This document shows positions 47,637-57,899 of a stretch of DNA of 64,000 bases, one piece after another (the stretch's first letter is position 1; each line of letters starts with the position of its first letter). Position numbers and translations under genes: made by a program. This DNA is from Misgurnus anguillicaudatus. Taxonomy: Eukaryota > Chordata > Actinopteri > Cypriniformes > Cobitidae. The notes beneath the pieces were generated by a model. That model did not search any database, was not told the DNA's origin, and saw only the letters and a program-made list of their open reading frames with translations. The DNA lies in the NCBI RefSeq assembly GCF_027580225.2, contig NC_073354.2, forward strand, positions 30,524,001 through 30,588,000, read 5' to 3'.

Positions 47637-48631
47637 TTTGTACTTAAATCTCCAAAAGAAAACCACAGGGTTTGGTATTAACCCTTACACACATGTTCCA
47701 GTTCACATAACTTTCAACACCTTTGATTGTGCAATAATGTCTGCCAGAGAATCTGGATCAATAACCGGGATTCTTGTAGAGTTTGAGGGACAGCCCAAAC
47801 CATAAAGCACTGTAGGGAGACCACCAACAAAATGTCTTGATATTGTTTTACACCCTCTGAGCGTAACCGTGAAGTGAGAGGAAAAGCTTGAGCGGCCGAC
47901 GGTGAGACTCTGCTCAGCAGTACTGTTGACACATACATATGTCTTGTCCCTTTTAATGCTTCAGAGAGAGCTTAATTCAATCATTTCCATATTGATTCTG
48001 GCACTGCGTGTTCTCCTGACAGTTCCTGCGTTTAGAAGACTAAGCATTATTGAACATGCAGTAACTTCAACAGTTTCCTACATATGTGAAAGACCCTTAT
48101 CATATTTCTTAAGCTGTACATGAAAGTGGGCTTTGTTACTTTCCCAGCATGCACCAGAGACACTTCCCACAGGAAACTGAAATAACTTTAATACCTGCTT
48201 CTCCTAGCAACAATGACAATAAATAGATTTTTTCTTTACTTCCTGATTTCTTCTTGAGAAAGAGGCTCCAGAAGTTTCCCATAGAGGTAAAATTTCGCAC
48301 AAAAGTCAATTTCGCAATGATGTATTTAAAATGATGTATGTATGGTGCATTGGCGTGTTTTTAGTATTGAAAAAAAGATTTACAACACTTTATAAAGACA
48401 ACAACTCATGGACAATAACTACAAAATAGTCGCACGACCGGCAGGTTTGCGACTGAGATGCCCTTGAGCAAGGCACCTTAACCCCAATTGCTCCCTGGGC
48501 GCTGCAATGATAGCTGCCCGCTGCTTTGGGTGTGTGTGTGTTCACGACTTGCTGTGCTTGTGTTCACGACTCACTGGGATGGGTTAAATGCAGAGGTCAC
48601 ATTCCAAGTATGGGTTACCAAACATTGGCAA
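47637..48631. other. Intron; dispersed teleost repeat at 48445-48615
   Basis: 48445-48615 (cttgagcaaggcaccttaac, ccccaattgctccctgggcg, gggttaaatgcagaggtca) is a phrase I recall from many teleost dispersed repeats; class uncertain. The rest is unassigned. Confidence 0.45.
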
Positions 48632-49486
48632 ATCCAGGGTTCCTACAGGTTTATTGTTTACAATAAACGTCCGTTTTCCGATCGACTCGGGTTTTATACA
48701 CAATGTTAATCGGACCAGGTCTTCCGTGAAAACCTCTAATGCATACAACTCTGCTCAAGTTCAGAAACATGTGACGCTGAACTCGCTTCATGTCGCACCC
48801 AATTCATCGAGACACAGAGAGCACTTGAACGTACACCAAACTCATCGAAAGAGACACAATGTGCTCGCACGCAAAAAAAAAAAAAACACTTTGGATTTGC
48901 ACGAAGTCACCCAAACGAGGAAAAATACAATAAGGAGAAGTTACATACATCACAATTTTGAAGACCCAGACATCAAAATTCAAGACTTTTTTAAGTCTTT
49001 TTAAAGGAATAGTCTACTCTTTTGCCATATTAAACTATGTTATTACCTCAACTTAGACGAATTAATACATATCTTTCTTTTTTCAATGTGTGCACTGTAC
49101 AGTGCGTCGTGAATGTGTTAGCATTTACCCTAGACCAATTCATTCCTATGGTACCAAACAGGGAAGCCACCAAACACTTCCGTGTTTTTCCTATTTAAAG
49201 ACTGTTACATGAGGAGTTATACCAGTAAGTATGGCGGCACAAAATAAAACTTTTTTTTGGTACCATAGGAATGAATGGGGCTAGGCTAAATGCTAACACA
49301 TTCACAACACGCTGTACAGTGCACGCATTGAAAAAAGATAGGTATGTATTAATTCGTCTAGGTTGAGGTAATAACATAGTTTAATATGGCAAAAGGGTAG
49401 ACTATTCCTTTAAGGTATTATTTCCAAATTAATAAATTAAATGCTTTTAAGGCTTTTTAAGACCCCGCGGCCGTGAGAACCCTGCA
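48632..49486. mobile_element. Probable hAT-like element containing foldback P3
   Basis: Left CAGGGTTCCTACAGG (48634) and right GTGAGAACCCTG (ending about 49485) are inverted. CAAAT lies beside both ends, but a full 8-bp duplication is not clear. The foldback at 49003-49411 interrupts it. Only the part from 49025 is repeated in the downstream tandem copy. Confidence 0.5.
49003..49411. mobile_element. Foldback element P3
   Basis: Ends aaaggaatagtctactcttt / aaagggtagactattccttt with TTAA overlapping both edges. The arms are mirrored through attcattcctatggtacca / tggtaccataggaatgaat. A copy without the first 22 bp is at 52428-52814. Confidence 0.85.
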
Positions 49487-50762
49487 AATATGACACCTTT
49501 CACTTCACAAAATACTACTGCAAAAATCAACGCTACCTCATTGCAAGTCGTACATATTTTAAAAGGTGGCTTATTCATATTAATTTGTACGACCGCATTC
49601 CTACATTTTTGTACGTTTTGCTTTTGCCCCTGTGATGTTGGGGTTAGGGGTGGGAAAACCCTTATATGGAGCTGGTTTGGGTGTGTTTTATGCAAATTAC
49701 CAACCACGTGCATGCAGCCGCTCATGAAGAACACTCCAAATTCACTAACGTAAAAACAAGTATAAGAACAAACTCATGTGCATACGCACCTGTTGTGAAT
49801 TAGGTAGAAAGTTTTCATGAGAAGTTCAAGTGTGCGCATAAATACGAAAAACGTACGCAATTATTAGTGAATGAGACCGTCTCGGTTACGGATGTAACCC
49901 TCGTTCCCTGAAGGAGGGAACGGAGACGTCACGTCGTGACCGACGAATTGGGAGCTCGCTTAGAGAGACCAATCTGCTTCGAATACTACTAAAACGCCAA
50001 TGAACTTGGCATTGAGATATTTGCATAATGCTGGCGCCGCCCCGCCAGGTGCGTATATAAGGCGCACGTGCAAATAGGGAAATCAGCTTCTGTTCGCTGA
50101 GAAAGCCGGAAGGACCGGCCTAAACAGCAGGTGGCAGCACCTGTGGCGACGGGACGTGACGTCTCCGTTCCCTCCTTCAGGGAACGAGGGTTACATCCGT
50201 AACCGAGACGTTCCCTTTCAGTCGGTCACTACGACGTCACGTCATGACCGACGAATTGGGAAACCCTATCAAAACGCCACTAGGGGCTGACCTCTTCCAG
50301 TGTCTGCATAAAGCCCTCCGGTTCCACTTAAGGATAGGAGAATTAGGTTTTAAGGCAGAAGGCCGGGCACTAGATGTTCCTTTAACCCCACAGTAGTGCC
50401 AGCGACTGGGAAGCGCCCTATCTGAGCGGTATAGGGACGCTGCGGAAGCCACCGCCCCGTTTAGGGCTAATGGTGGGCGAAAGTCAACCGTAGTTGAGGT
50501 ATAAATGACAGCCGTGGCTGTGTAAGCAAAGCAGTGCTCTGCTAAGGGAAACGTGGGCTGGTAGGATTAACCCCACGGAATAATACTCACAAAGGAACCC
50601 GTTGGGACACAATGTGGGGCCCTGGCCAAACACGTAGGTTCGTAAGAATACAACTAGTGAAAGGCTGACAGCCAATGCTCCGCAACAAAGGCTGTCAAGG
50701 CAGTGGAGAGAGCAAATCAAACCATTACGCATTTTTGCTCTGTTAGCCTTCCATACTGAAAC

Positions 50763-51881
50763 TCAATTTGGAGCCTCAGTCGAAGGCTGCAAGCCGACTT
50801 GCGAGTCTGCTCTCCGTGTCCTCCCTGGTGAGGACAGAACACGAGAGGATACAGGCTCGATACGAACATTGTAAAATCTAATGAACGTATTAGGTGTCGC
50901 CCAACCAGCAGCTCTGCAGATGTCTGTCAGCGAGGAACCACGAGCTAATGCCCAAGATGAGGCAACACTCCGAGTGGAGTGCGCTCTCAGATTAAAGGGG
51001 CAAGGAATGCCCTGCAAATTGTAAGCTAGGGCGATAGTATCAACTATCCAATGAGACATCCTCTGCTTAGTGACAGCTTTCCCTTTCTGCTGGCCACCAT
51101 AACAAACAAAGAGCTGGTCCGAGGTCCTGAAGCTTTGTGTGCGGTCCACGTAGAATCGCAGTGCGCGTACGGGGCACAACAAAGCCTCGGTTGGGTTTGC
51201 CTGCTCCAAAGGCAATGCTTGCAAGCTCACCACTTGATCTCTAAAGGGAGTAGTGGGAACTTTGGGCACGTAGCCTGGTCTGGGTCTCAAAGTCACGCTT
51301 GAGACAGAAGGACCAAACTGAAGGCACGAATCGTCAACAGAGAATGCATGTAAATCCCCTATTCTCTTCACCGAAGCCAATGCTAGTAGGGTCAGAGCTT
51401 TCATTGACAAAAGCTTCAGACTCGCAGACTGCAAAGGCTCGAACGGAGGACTCTGCAGCGCTTTCAGCACCATGGACAAGTCCCAGGGAGGAATAGAAGG
51501 GGGGCGCGAGGGGTTTAGCCTGCGAGCGCCTCTCAGGAATCTAACAACCAAATCATGCTGGCCCACTGATCTGCCGTTAATAAGTGAGTGATGCGCAGAT
51601 ATAGCGGCGATATCAACTTTAATAGTGGACGGTGACAGCCTACCATCTAATCTGTGTTGAAGATATAAAAGCACGATGTTAATAGGGCATTCTCTGGGGT
51701 CCTCGCGTTGCGAAGAGCACCAGGTGACGAAAAGGTTCCATTTTAACGCGTAAGCCCGTCTCGTAGACGGAGCTCGTGCCGCGTCAATAGTGTTAGATAC
51801 CGCCTGGGGCAAATCACTTAAACCTTGCGCGCGCTCAACGACCAAACGTGGAGATTCCACAGGTCGGGGCGCGGGTGCCAT
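50763..51881 (-). CDS. DIRS tyrosine recombinase, copy in the truncated element
   Basis: Same sequence as 54166-55284. The frame is intact from the candidate ATG at 51881 to the stop at 50763, with the HSTR box at about 50970-50981 and the catalytic Tyr codon at about 50871. It would act on the circular cDNA of DIRS elements to integrate it. This copy has no upstream promoter ITR of its own, so expression is doubtful. Confidence 0.8.
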   Translation of the reverse strand: MAPAPRPVESPRLVVERAQGLSDLPQAVSNTIDAARAPSTRRAYALKWNLFVTWCSSQREDPRECPINIVLLYLQHRLDGRLSPSTIKVDIAAISAHHSLINGRSVGQHDLVVRFLRGARRLNPSRPPSIPPWDLSMVLKALQSPPFEPLQSASLKLLSMKALTLLALASVKRIGDLHAFSVDDSCLQFGPSVSSVTLRPRPGYVPKVPTTPFRDQVVSLQALPLEQANPTEALLCPVRALRFYVDRTQSFRTSDQLFVCYGGQQKGKAVTKQRMSHWIVDTIALAYNLQGIPCPFNLRAHSTRSVASSWALARGSSLTDICRAAGWATPNTFIRFYNVRIEPVSSRVLSSPGRTRRADSQVGLQPSTEAPN

Positions 51882-52427
51882 AATGTGCCCCCTCCTTGAG
51901 AAAGAAGGTCCTTCCTCAGGGGAATCCGCCAGGGAGGGGCTGTCGCGAGGAGCATTAATTCCGGAAACCAATTCCTGGTCGTCCAATATGGGGCGATCAT
52001 TAAAAGGCTCTCCTCGTCCTGCCTGACTTTGCACAGTGTCTGTGCTATTAAACTCACTGGGGGGAACGCATATTTGCGCATGCCCCGCGGCCAGCTGTGT
52101 GCCAACGCATCCACGCCGAGGCTGCCCTCGGTTAGTGAATAAAACAGGCGACAATGGGTATTGTCCGGTGACGCAAATAGGTCTATCTGCGCCCGACCGA
52201 ATTTCCTCCAAATCAGCTGGACCGTCTGGGGGTGGAGTCGCCATTCGCCGGGGCGCGCCGCTCGGGAAAGCGCGTCTGCCGCTGTGTTGAGCGAGCCCGG
52301 GATGTAAATGGCACGAAGGGACCTCAGATGCTTCTGACTCCAAAGGAGGAGATGACGAGCGAGATGCGACAGGTGACGAGAGTGCAAACCGCCTTGACGG
52401 TTGATATACGCTACAGTCGCAGTGTTG
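51818..52427 (-). pseudogene. DIRS RT/RNase H/methyltransferase frame, 3' fragment
   Basis: Only the end of the RNase H domain and the methyltransferase-like region (DLFAS, PYWTTRNWFP) remain, cut at the duplication junction at 52427. Residues match the C-terminus of 55221-57899 apart from one substitution near its start. Confidence 0.85.
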
Positions 52428-53327
52428 CCATATTAAACTATGTTATTACCTCAACTTAGACGAATTAATACATATCTTTCTTTTTTCAATGTGTGCACTG
52501 TACAGTGCGTCGTGAATGTGTTAGCATTTACCCTAGACCAATTCATTCCTATGGTACCAAACAGGGAAGCCACCAAACACTTCCGTGTTTTTCCTATTTA
52601 AAGACTGTTACATGAGGAGTTATACCAGTAAGTATGGCGGCACAAAATAAAACTTTTTTTTGGTACCATAGGAATGAATGGGGCTAGGCTAAATGCTAAC
52701 ACATTCACAACACGCTGTACAGTGCACGCATTGAAAAAAGATAGGTATGTATTAATTCGTCTAGGTTGAGGTAATAACATAGTTTAATATGGCAAAAGGG
52801 TAGACTATTCCTTTAAGGTATTATTTCCAAATTAATAAATTAAATGCTTTTAAGGCTTTTTAAGACCCCGCGGCCGTGAGAACCCTGCAAATATGACACC
52901 TTTCACTTCACAAAATACTACTGCAAAAATCAACGCTACCTCATTGCAAGTCGTACATATTTTAAAAGGTGGCTTATTCATATTAATTTGTACGACCGCA
53001 TTCCTACATTTTTGTACGTTTTGCTTTTGCCCCTGTGATGTTGGGGTTAGGGGTGGGAAAACCCTTATATGGAGCTGGTTTGGGTGTGTTTTATGCAAAT
53101 TACCAACCACGTGCATGCAGCCGCTCATGAAGAACACTCCAAATTCACTAACGTAAAAACAAGTATAAGAACAAACTCATGTGCATACGCACCTGTTGTG
53201 AATTAGGTAGAAAGTTTTCATGAGAAGTTCAAGTGTGCGCATAAATACGAAAAACGTACGCAATTATTAGTGAATGAGACCGTCTCGGTTACGGATGTAA
53301 CCCTCGTTCCCTGAAGGAGGGAACGGA

Positions 53328-53492
53328 GACGTCACGTCGTGACCGACGAATTGGGAGCTCGCTTAGAGAGACCAATCTGCTTCGAATACTACTAAAACGC
53401 CAATGAACTTGGCATTGAGATATTTGCATAATGCTGGCGCCGCCCCGCCAGGTGCGTATATAAGGCGCACGTGCAAATAGGGAAATCAGCTT
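53328..53492. repeat. DIRS left inverted terminal repeat (165 bp)
   Basis: From gacgtcacgtcgtgaccgac to gggaaatcagctt. It is the exact-length inverse of 59311-59475. A duplicate lies at 49925-50089. The outer 46 bp (53282-53327) are specific to the left end. Confidence 0.93.
53456..53465 (+). promoter_or_regulatory. Mirror TATA box in the left ITR, pointing into the element
   Basis: The inverted ITR places the same GTATATAAGG on the plus strand, so transcription from it would run antisense across the recombinase gene. Duplicate at 50053-50062. Confidence 0.45.
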
Positions 53493-53563
53493 CTGTTCGC
53501 TGAGAAAGCCGGAAGGACCGGCCTAAACAGCAGGTGGCAGCACCTGTGGCGACGGGACGTGAC

Positions 53564-53663
53564 GTCTCCGTTCCCTCCTTCAGGGAACGAGGGTTACATC
53601 CGTAACCGAGACGTTCCCTTTCAGTCGGTCACTACGACGTCACGTCATGACCGACGAATTGGG
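53564..53663. repeat. DIRS internal complementary region
   Basis: The first 49 bp are the complement of the outermost left end (gtctcggttacgg onward). The next 51 bp are the complement of the outermost right end (gttccctttcagtcggtcac onward, one mismatch). The region thus contains both element ends joined as in the circular intermediate, as in Dictyostelium DIRS-1. A duplicate lies at 50161-50260. Confidence 0.92.
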
Positions 53664-54165
53664 AAACCCTATCAAAACGCCACTAGGGGCTGACCTCTTC
53701 CAGTGTCTGCATAAAGCCCTCCGGTTCCACTTAAGGATAGGAGAATTAGGTTTTAAGGCAGAAGGCCGGGCACTAGATGTTCCTTTAACCCCACAGTAGT
53801 GCCAGCGACTGGGAAGCGCCCTATCTGAGCGGTATAGGGACGCTGCGGAAGCCACCGCCCCGTTTAGGGCTAATGGTGGGCGAAAGTCAACCGTAGTTGA
53901 GGTATAAATGACAGCCGTGGCTGTGTAAGCAAAGCAGTGCTCTGCTAAGGGAAACGTGGGCTGGTAGGATTAACCCCACGGAATAATACTCACAAAGGAA
54001 CCCGTTGGGACACAATGTGGGGCCCTGGCCAAACACGTAGGTTCGTAAGAATACAACTAGTGAAAGGCTGACAGCCAATGCTCCGCAACAAAGGCTGTCA
54101 AGGCAGTGGAGAGAGCAAATCAAACCATTACGCATTTTTGCTCTGTTAGCCTTCCATACTGAAAC
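53664..54165 (-). other. DIRS 3' untranslated spacer
   Basis: About 500 bp between the recombinase stop and the internal complementary region. Short frames (for example 53887-54135 minus) show no domain. Duplicate at 50261-50762. Confidence 0.6.
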
Positions 54166-55284
54166 TCAATTTGGAGCCTCAGTCGAAGGCTGCAAGCCGA
54201 CTTGCGAGTCTGCTCTCCGTGTCCTCCCTGGTGAGGACAGAACACGAGAGGATACAGGCTCGATACGAACATTGTAAAATCTAATGAACGTATTAGGTGT
54301 CGCCCAACCAGCAGCTCTGCAGATGTCTGTCAGCGAGGAACCACGAGCTAATGCCCAAGATGAGGCAACACTCCGAGTGGAGTGCGCTCTCAGATTAAAG
54401 GGGCAAGGAATGCCCTGCAAATTGTAAGCTAGGGCGATAGTATCAACTATCCAATGAGACATCCTCTGCTTAGTGACAGCTTTCCCTTTCTGCTGGCCAC
54501 CATAACAAACAAAGAGCTGGTCCGAGGTCCTGAAGCTTTGTGTGCGGTCCACGTAGAATCGCAGTGCGCGTACGGGGCACAACAAAGCCTCGGTTGGGTT
54601 TGCCTGCTCCAAAGGCAATGCTTGCAAGCTCACCACTTGATCTCTAAAGGGAGTAGTGGGAACTTTGGGCACGTAGCCTGGTCTGGGTCTCAAAGTCACG
54701 CTTGAGACAGAAGGACCAAACTGAAGGCACGAATCGTCAACAGAGAATGCATGTAAATCCCCTATTCTCTTCACCGAAGCCAATGCTAGTAGGGTCAGAG
54801 CTTTCATTGACAAAAGCTTCAGACTCGCAGACTGCAAAGGCTCGAACGGAGGACTCTGCAGCGCTTTCAGCACCATGGACAAGTCCCAGGGAGGAATAGA
54901 AGGGGGGCGCGAGGGGTTTAGCCTGCGAGCGCCTCTCAGGAATCTAACAACCAAATCATGCTGGCCCACTGATCTGCCGTTAATAAGTGAGTGATGCGCA
55001 GATATAGCGGCGATATCAACTTTAATAGTGGACGGTGACAGCCTACCATCTAATCTGTGTTGAAGATATAAAAGCACGATGTTAATAGGGCATTCTCTGG
55101 GGTCCTCGCGTTGCGAAGAGCACCAGGTGACGAAAAGGTTCCATTTTAACGCGTAAGCCCGTCTCGTAGACGGAGCTCGTGCCGCGTCAATAGTGTTAGA
55201 TACCGCCTGGGGCAAATCACTTAAACCTTGCGCGCGCTCAACGACCAAACGTGGAGATTCCACAGGTCGGGGCGCGGGTGCCAT
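54166..55284 (-). CDS. DIRS tyrosine recombinase
   Basis: The protein inserts circular element DNA into the chromosome by tyrosine-recombinase chemistry. From the ATG at 55284 it has 372 residues. It begins with a SAM-like core-binding region (APSTRRAYALKWNLFVTW). The catalytic domain has Arg in VKRIGDL (codon 54766-54768), HSTR (54373-54384), and Tyr in IRFYNV (54274-54276). The frame is open further upstream to 57420, but that part translates into low-complexity sequence overlapping the RT frame and shows no domain, so the later ATG is preferred. The start overlaps the RT frame's end (55221) by 64 nt. The frame is the same as gag. Confidence 0.9.
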   Translation of the reverse strand: MAPAPRPVESPRLVVERAQGLSDLPQAVSNTIDAARAPSTRRAYALKWNLFVTWCSSQREDPRECPINIVLLYLQHRLDGRLSPSTIKVDIAAISAHHSLINGRSVGQHDLVVRFLRGARRLNPSRPPSIPPWDLSMVLKALQSPPFEPLQSASLKLLSMKALTLLALASVKRIGDLHAFSVDDSCLQFGPSVSSVTLRPRPGYVPKVPTTPFRDQVVSLQALPLEQANPTEALLCPVRALRFYVDRTQSFRTSDQLFVCYGGQQKGKAVTKQRMSHWIVDTIALAYNLQGIPCPFNLRAHSTRSVASSWALARGSSLTDICRAAGWATPNTFIRFYNVRIEPVSSRVLSSPGRTRRADSQVGLQPSTEAPN

Positions 55285-57899
55285 AATGTGCCCCCTCCTT
55301 GAGAAAGAAGGTCCTTCCTCAGGGGAATCCGCCAGGGAGGGGCTGTCGCGAGGAGCATTAATTCCGGAAACCAATTCCTGGTCGTCCAATATGGGGCGAT
55401 CATTAAAAGGCTCTCCTCGTCCTGCCTGACTTTGCACAGTGTCTGTGCTATTAAACTCACTGGGGGGAACGCATATTTGCGCATGCCCCGCGGCCAGCTG
55501 TGTGCCAACGCATCCACGCCGAGGCTGCCCTCGGTTAGTGAATAAAACAGGCGACAATGGGTATTGTCCGGTGACGCAAATAGGTCTATCTGCGCCCGAC
55601 CGAATTTCCTCCAAATCAGCTGGACCGTCTGGGGGTGGAGTCGCCATTCGCCGGGGCGCGCCGCTCGGGAAAGCGCGTCTGCCGCTGTGTTGAGCGAGCC
55701 CGGGATGTAAATGGCACGAAGGGACCTCAGATGCTTCTGACTCCAAAGGAGGAGATGACGAGCGAGATGCGACAGGTGACGAGAGCGCAAACCGCCTTGA
55801 CGGTTGATATACGCTACAGTCGCAGTGTTGTCTGAGCGCACTAGTACATCCTTCCCTCGCAGCTCCGTAGCGAAGCGTACGAGTCCCAGATATACTGCCC
55901 ATAACTCGCGGCAATTGATATGCCAATGCAACTGGGGTGCTGTCCACACCCCCGAAGCCGTGAGCTCGTCGTACGTGGCTCCCCAGCCCGTGTCGGAGGC
56001 ATCTGTGTGGACAACAGCATGCCGGGAGACCTGTCTCATGGACACGCCGGCCCTGAGAAACGCGGGGTCTGACCACGGGGGGAATGTTAGGCGACATGCA
56101 GGTGTAATGGTTACACGATGGATGCCAGCGCGCCACGCTCTCCTCGGGACTCGATCGTGAAGCCAACGCTGAAGCGGTCTCATATGGAGCAGTCCGAGCG
56201 GTGTCACGGCCGCTGCTGCTGCCATACGCCCCAGGAGTCTCTGAAATTGTTTCAGAGGGACCGCATTCTTCCCTCGGAATGAACCGAGGCAAGTCAGAAT
56301 TGATTGGACGCGCTCTTCTGTTAAACGCACCGATAAATCGATCGAGTCCAGTTCCATACCGAGAAAAGAGATCCTCTGCGTGGGGCAGAGTTTGCTCTTT
56401 TCCCAGTTGACCCGAAGACCCAGACGGGCGAGATGTTGAAGTGTTAGATCTCTGTGTTCGCACAGCGTCCGCCGAGAATGCGCTATTATAAGCCAATCGT
56501 CGAGGTAAGCCAGAATGCGAACACCGCTCTCTCTGAGGGGCTTTAACGCCGCCTCTACTACTTTCGTGAACACACGGGGAGAGAGAGACAGCCCGAACGG
56601 TAAAACTTTGTACTGACATGCCCGTCCCTCGAACGCAAACCGGAGAAACGGTCGGTGACGAGGGAGAATGGACACATGAAAGTACGCGTCTTTCAGGTCT
56701 ATCGCTGCAAACCAATCTTGGGGGCGTATTGCACTGAAAATTTGTTTCGGTGTAATCATCCTGAAAGACCTCTTCTGAAGAGATTTGTTCAGGACACGCA
56801 AATCCAAAATCGGTCGTAACCCGCCGCTTTTCTTGGGTACTATGAAATACGGGCTGTAAAAACCCGATCCCATCTCGGTAAGAGGGATCGGCTCGATCGC
56901 GTCCTTCGCCAGCAGGACTTCGACCTCTGCACGCAGTACATGTGCAACGGACGCTTTCACCGTGGTGAAACGTATGCCCGCAAATTTGGGAGTGTGCCGA
57001 TTGAATTGAATTTCGTAACCGAGTCGGATCGTGCGTAAAACCCAATGAGACGGACTGGGAAGCTGAAGCCAAGCCCCCAGGGACCGTACGAGAGGAATTA
57101 ACGGCACTACCGGTGTACCCGCGGCGGGGCAGCGAGGCGGGACAGGCGGGACTGCCGGTGCGTCTGCCGTGACAGCATAAGCATCTACAGTATGTGTGTG
57201 TGTGACACTGACCTGAGCCCGCTGAGGGAAACGGTCGTCCGGTCTCCTCAGCTGAGGACGCAGACTCCGAAGGGGTTGCTGGTGGTCCGGTCTCCGTAGC
57301 GGAGAGCTCGAACTCCTCAGAACACCCACTGGCGATAGAGGAGAGGGAGGAAGAGCATCTGACTGCCCGCTCACATCTCTCTCGATCCTCTGGAGACCTG
57401 GAGGAGGAATAGGAATGCACTCTCTTTGTGGTTTTGTGGGTGCCGGCTGAGAAGCCGGCGGAACAGAAACAAAACGAAACAAAAGATTTTCCACCCGGCC
57501 CTCTACCGGTGGAAGGAGCGGTGCCGTCACCGTCTCCCGCTGAGTGATCCCATCCAACTCCAGGTCGCCCGTCTCAGGGCCGCTTCGATTTCCGTTTGCC
57601 ACGGGAAGCGGGTGGTGCGGGCGGGGCGGGCTGCCGACGGCTGTTCCCCCTCCGTGGTCTAGAAGACGTTCTAGCGGGGGGGGCGGAGGCAGCCGCCGGA
57701 GGGCGCCCTCGGCGAGGAGCAGACGGGGCCGCCGGCGCTGGGGGGCGAGATGCAGGTCGCTTGCGCCGGGGCATAATCTGAGCGATCGCTTCCGTCTGCT
57801 TCTGGGCGGCGGAGAACTGCTGGGCAAACGACTCCACCGACTCGCCGAACAGGCCTGCCTGGGATACGGGCGCATCCAAGAACTTGTTCTTTTCAGCAT
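55221..57899 (-). CDS. DIRS reverse transcriptase / RNase H / methyltransferase-like polyprotein
   Basis: Domain order in the 892-residue frame: a Pro/Arg/Ser-rich N-terminus without domain (about 1-290, its start overlapping gag in another frame). Next is the reverse transcriptase (about 300-560), with SPYFIVPKKSGGLRPILDLR, AIDLKDAYFHV and YLDD at 465-468. RNase H follows (HTDASDTGWG with Asp 633, then a RELWA glutamate and the SDNTA aspartate). Last is the DIRS methyltransferase-like region, with DLFAS at about 772 and PYWTTRNWFP further on. It copies element RNA into DNA. The frame is +1 relative to gag with a 326-nt overlap, so it is probably reached by frameshift or reinitiation. The first ATG is unlikely to be the true start. 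Confidence 0.9.
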   Translation of the reverse strand: MLKRTSSWMRPYPRQACSASRWSRLPSSSPPPRSRRKRSLRLCPGASDLHLAPQRRRPRLLLAEGALRRLPPPPPLERLLDHGGGTAVGSPPRPHHPLPVANGNRSGPETGDLELDGITQRETVTAPLLPPVEGRVENLLFRFVSVPPASQPAPTKPQRECIPIPPPGLQRIERDVSGQSDALPPSPLSPVGVLRSSSSPLRRPDHQQPLRSLRPQLRRPDDRFPQRAQVSVTHTHTVDAYAVTADAPAVPPVPPRCPAAGTPVVPLIPLVRSLGAWLQLPSPSHWVLRTIRLGYEIQFNRHTPKFAGIRFTTVKASVAHVLRAEVEVLLAKDAIEPIPLTEMGSGFYSPYFIVPKKSGGLRPILDLRVLNKSLQKRSFRMITPKQIFSAIRPQDWFAAIDLKDAYFHVSILPRHRPFLRFAFEGRACQYKVLPFGLSLSPRVFTKVVEAALKPLRESGVRILAYLDDWLIIAHSRRTLCEHRDLTLQHLARLGLRVNWEKSKLCPTQRISFLGMELDSIDLSVRLTEERVQSILTCLGSFRGKNAVPLKQFQRLLGRMAAAAAVTPLGLLHMRPLQRWLHDRVPRRAWRAGIHRVTITPACRLTFPPWSDPAFLRAGVSMRQVSRHAVVHTDASDTGWGATYDELTASGVWTAPQLHWHINCRELWAVYLGLVRFATELRGKDVLVRSDNTATVAYINRQGGLRSRHLSHLARHLLLWSQKHLRSLRAIYIPGSLNTAADALSRAARPGEWRLHPQTVQLIWRKFGRAQIDLFASPDNTHCRLFYSLTEGSLGVDALAHSWPRGMRKYAFPPVSLIAQTLCKVRQDEESLLMIAPYWTTRNWFPELMLLATAPPWRIPLRKDLLSQGGGTLWHPRPDLWNLHVWSLSARKV

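Larger units (their letters stand above)
49025..52427. repeat. Tandem duplication unit, copy 1 (3403 bp)
   Basis: Matches 52428-55830 at a constant offset of 3403. Open frames recur at identical lengths in both. I noticed one difference (t at 52383 against c at 55786). The unit runs from inside foldback P3, through the DIRS left end, to inside the RNase H region. The breakpoints share TTG. Confidence 0.95.
49879..52427 (-). mobile_element. Truncated DIRS copy (3' part only)
   Basis: Carries the left ITR (49925-50089), internal complementary region (50161-50260), recombinase gene and the last part of the RT/RNase H/methyltransferase frame. The gag, RT and right ITR are missing because the copy stops at the duplication junction. 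Confidence 0.95.
52428..55830. repeat. Tandem duplication unit, copy 2 (3403 bp)
   Basis: Second copy of 49025-52427. Unlike copy 1, its right end continues into the rest of the DIRS element, so this is the copy in the original arrangement on that side. Confidence 0.95.

Noticed and set aside
55285..57420. N-terminal 700 residues of the open frame continuous with the recombinase
   Set aside because: Low-complexity Ser/Arg/Pro translation overlapping the RT coding frame. The recombinase domain begins only near 55230, and an ATG is available at 55284.
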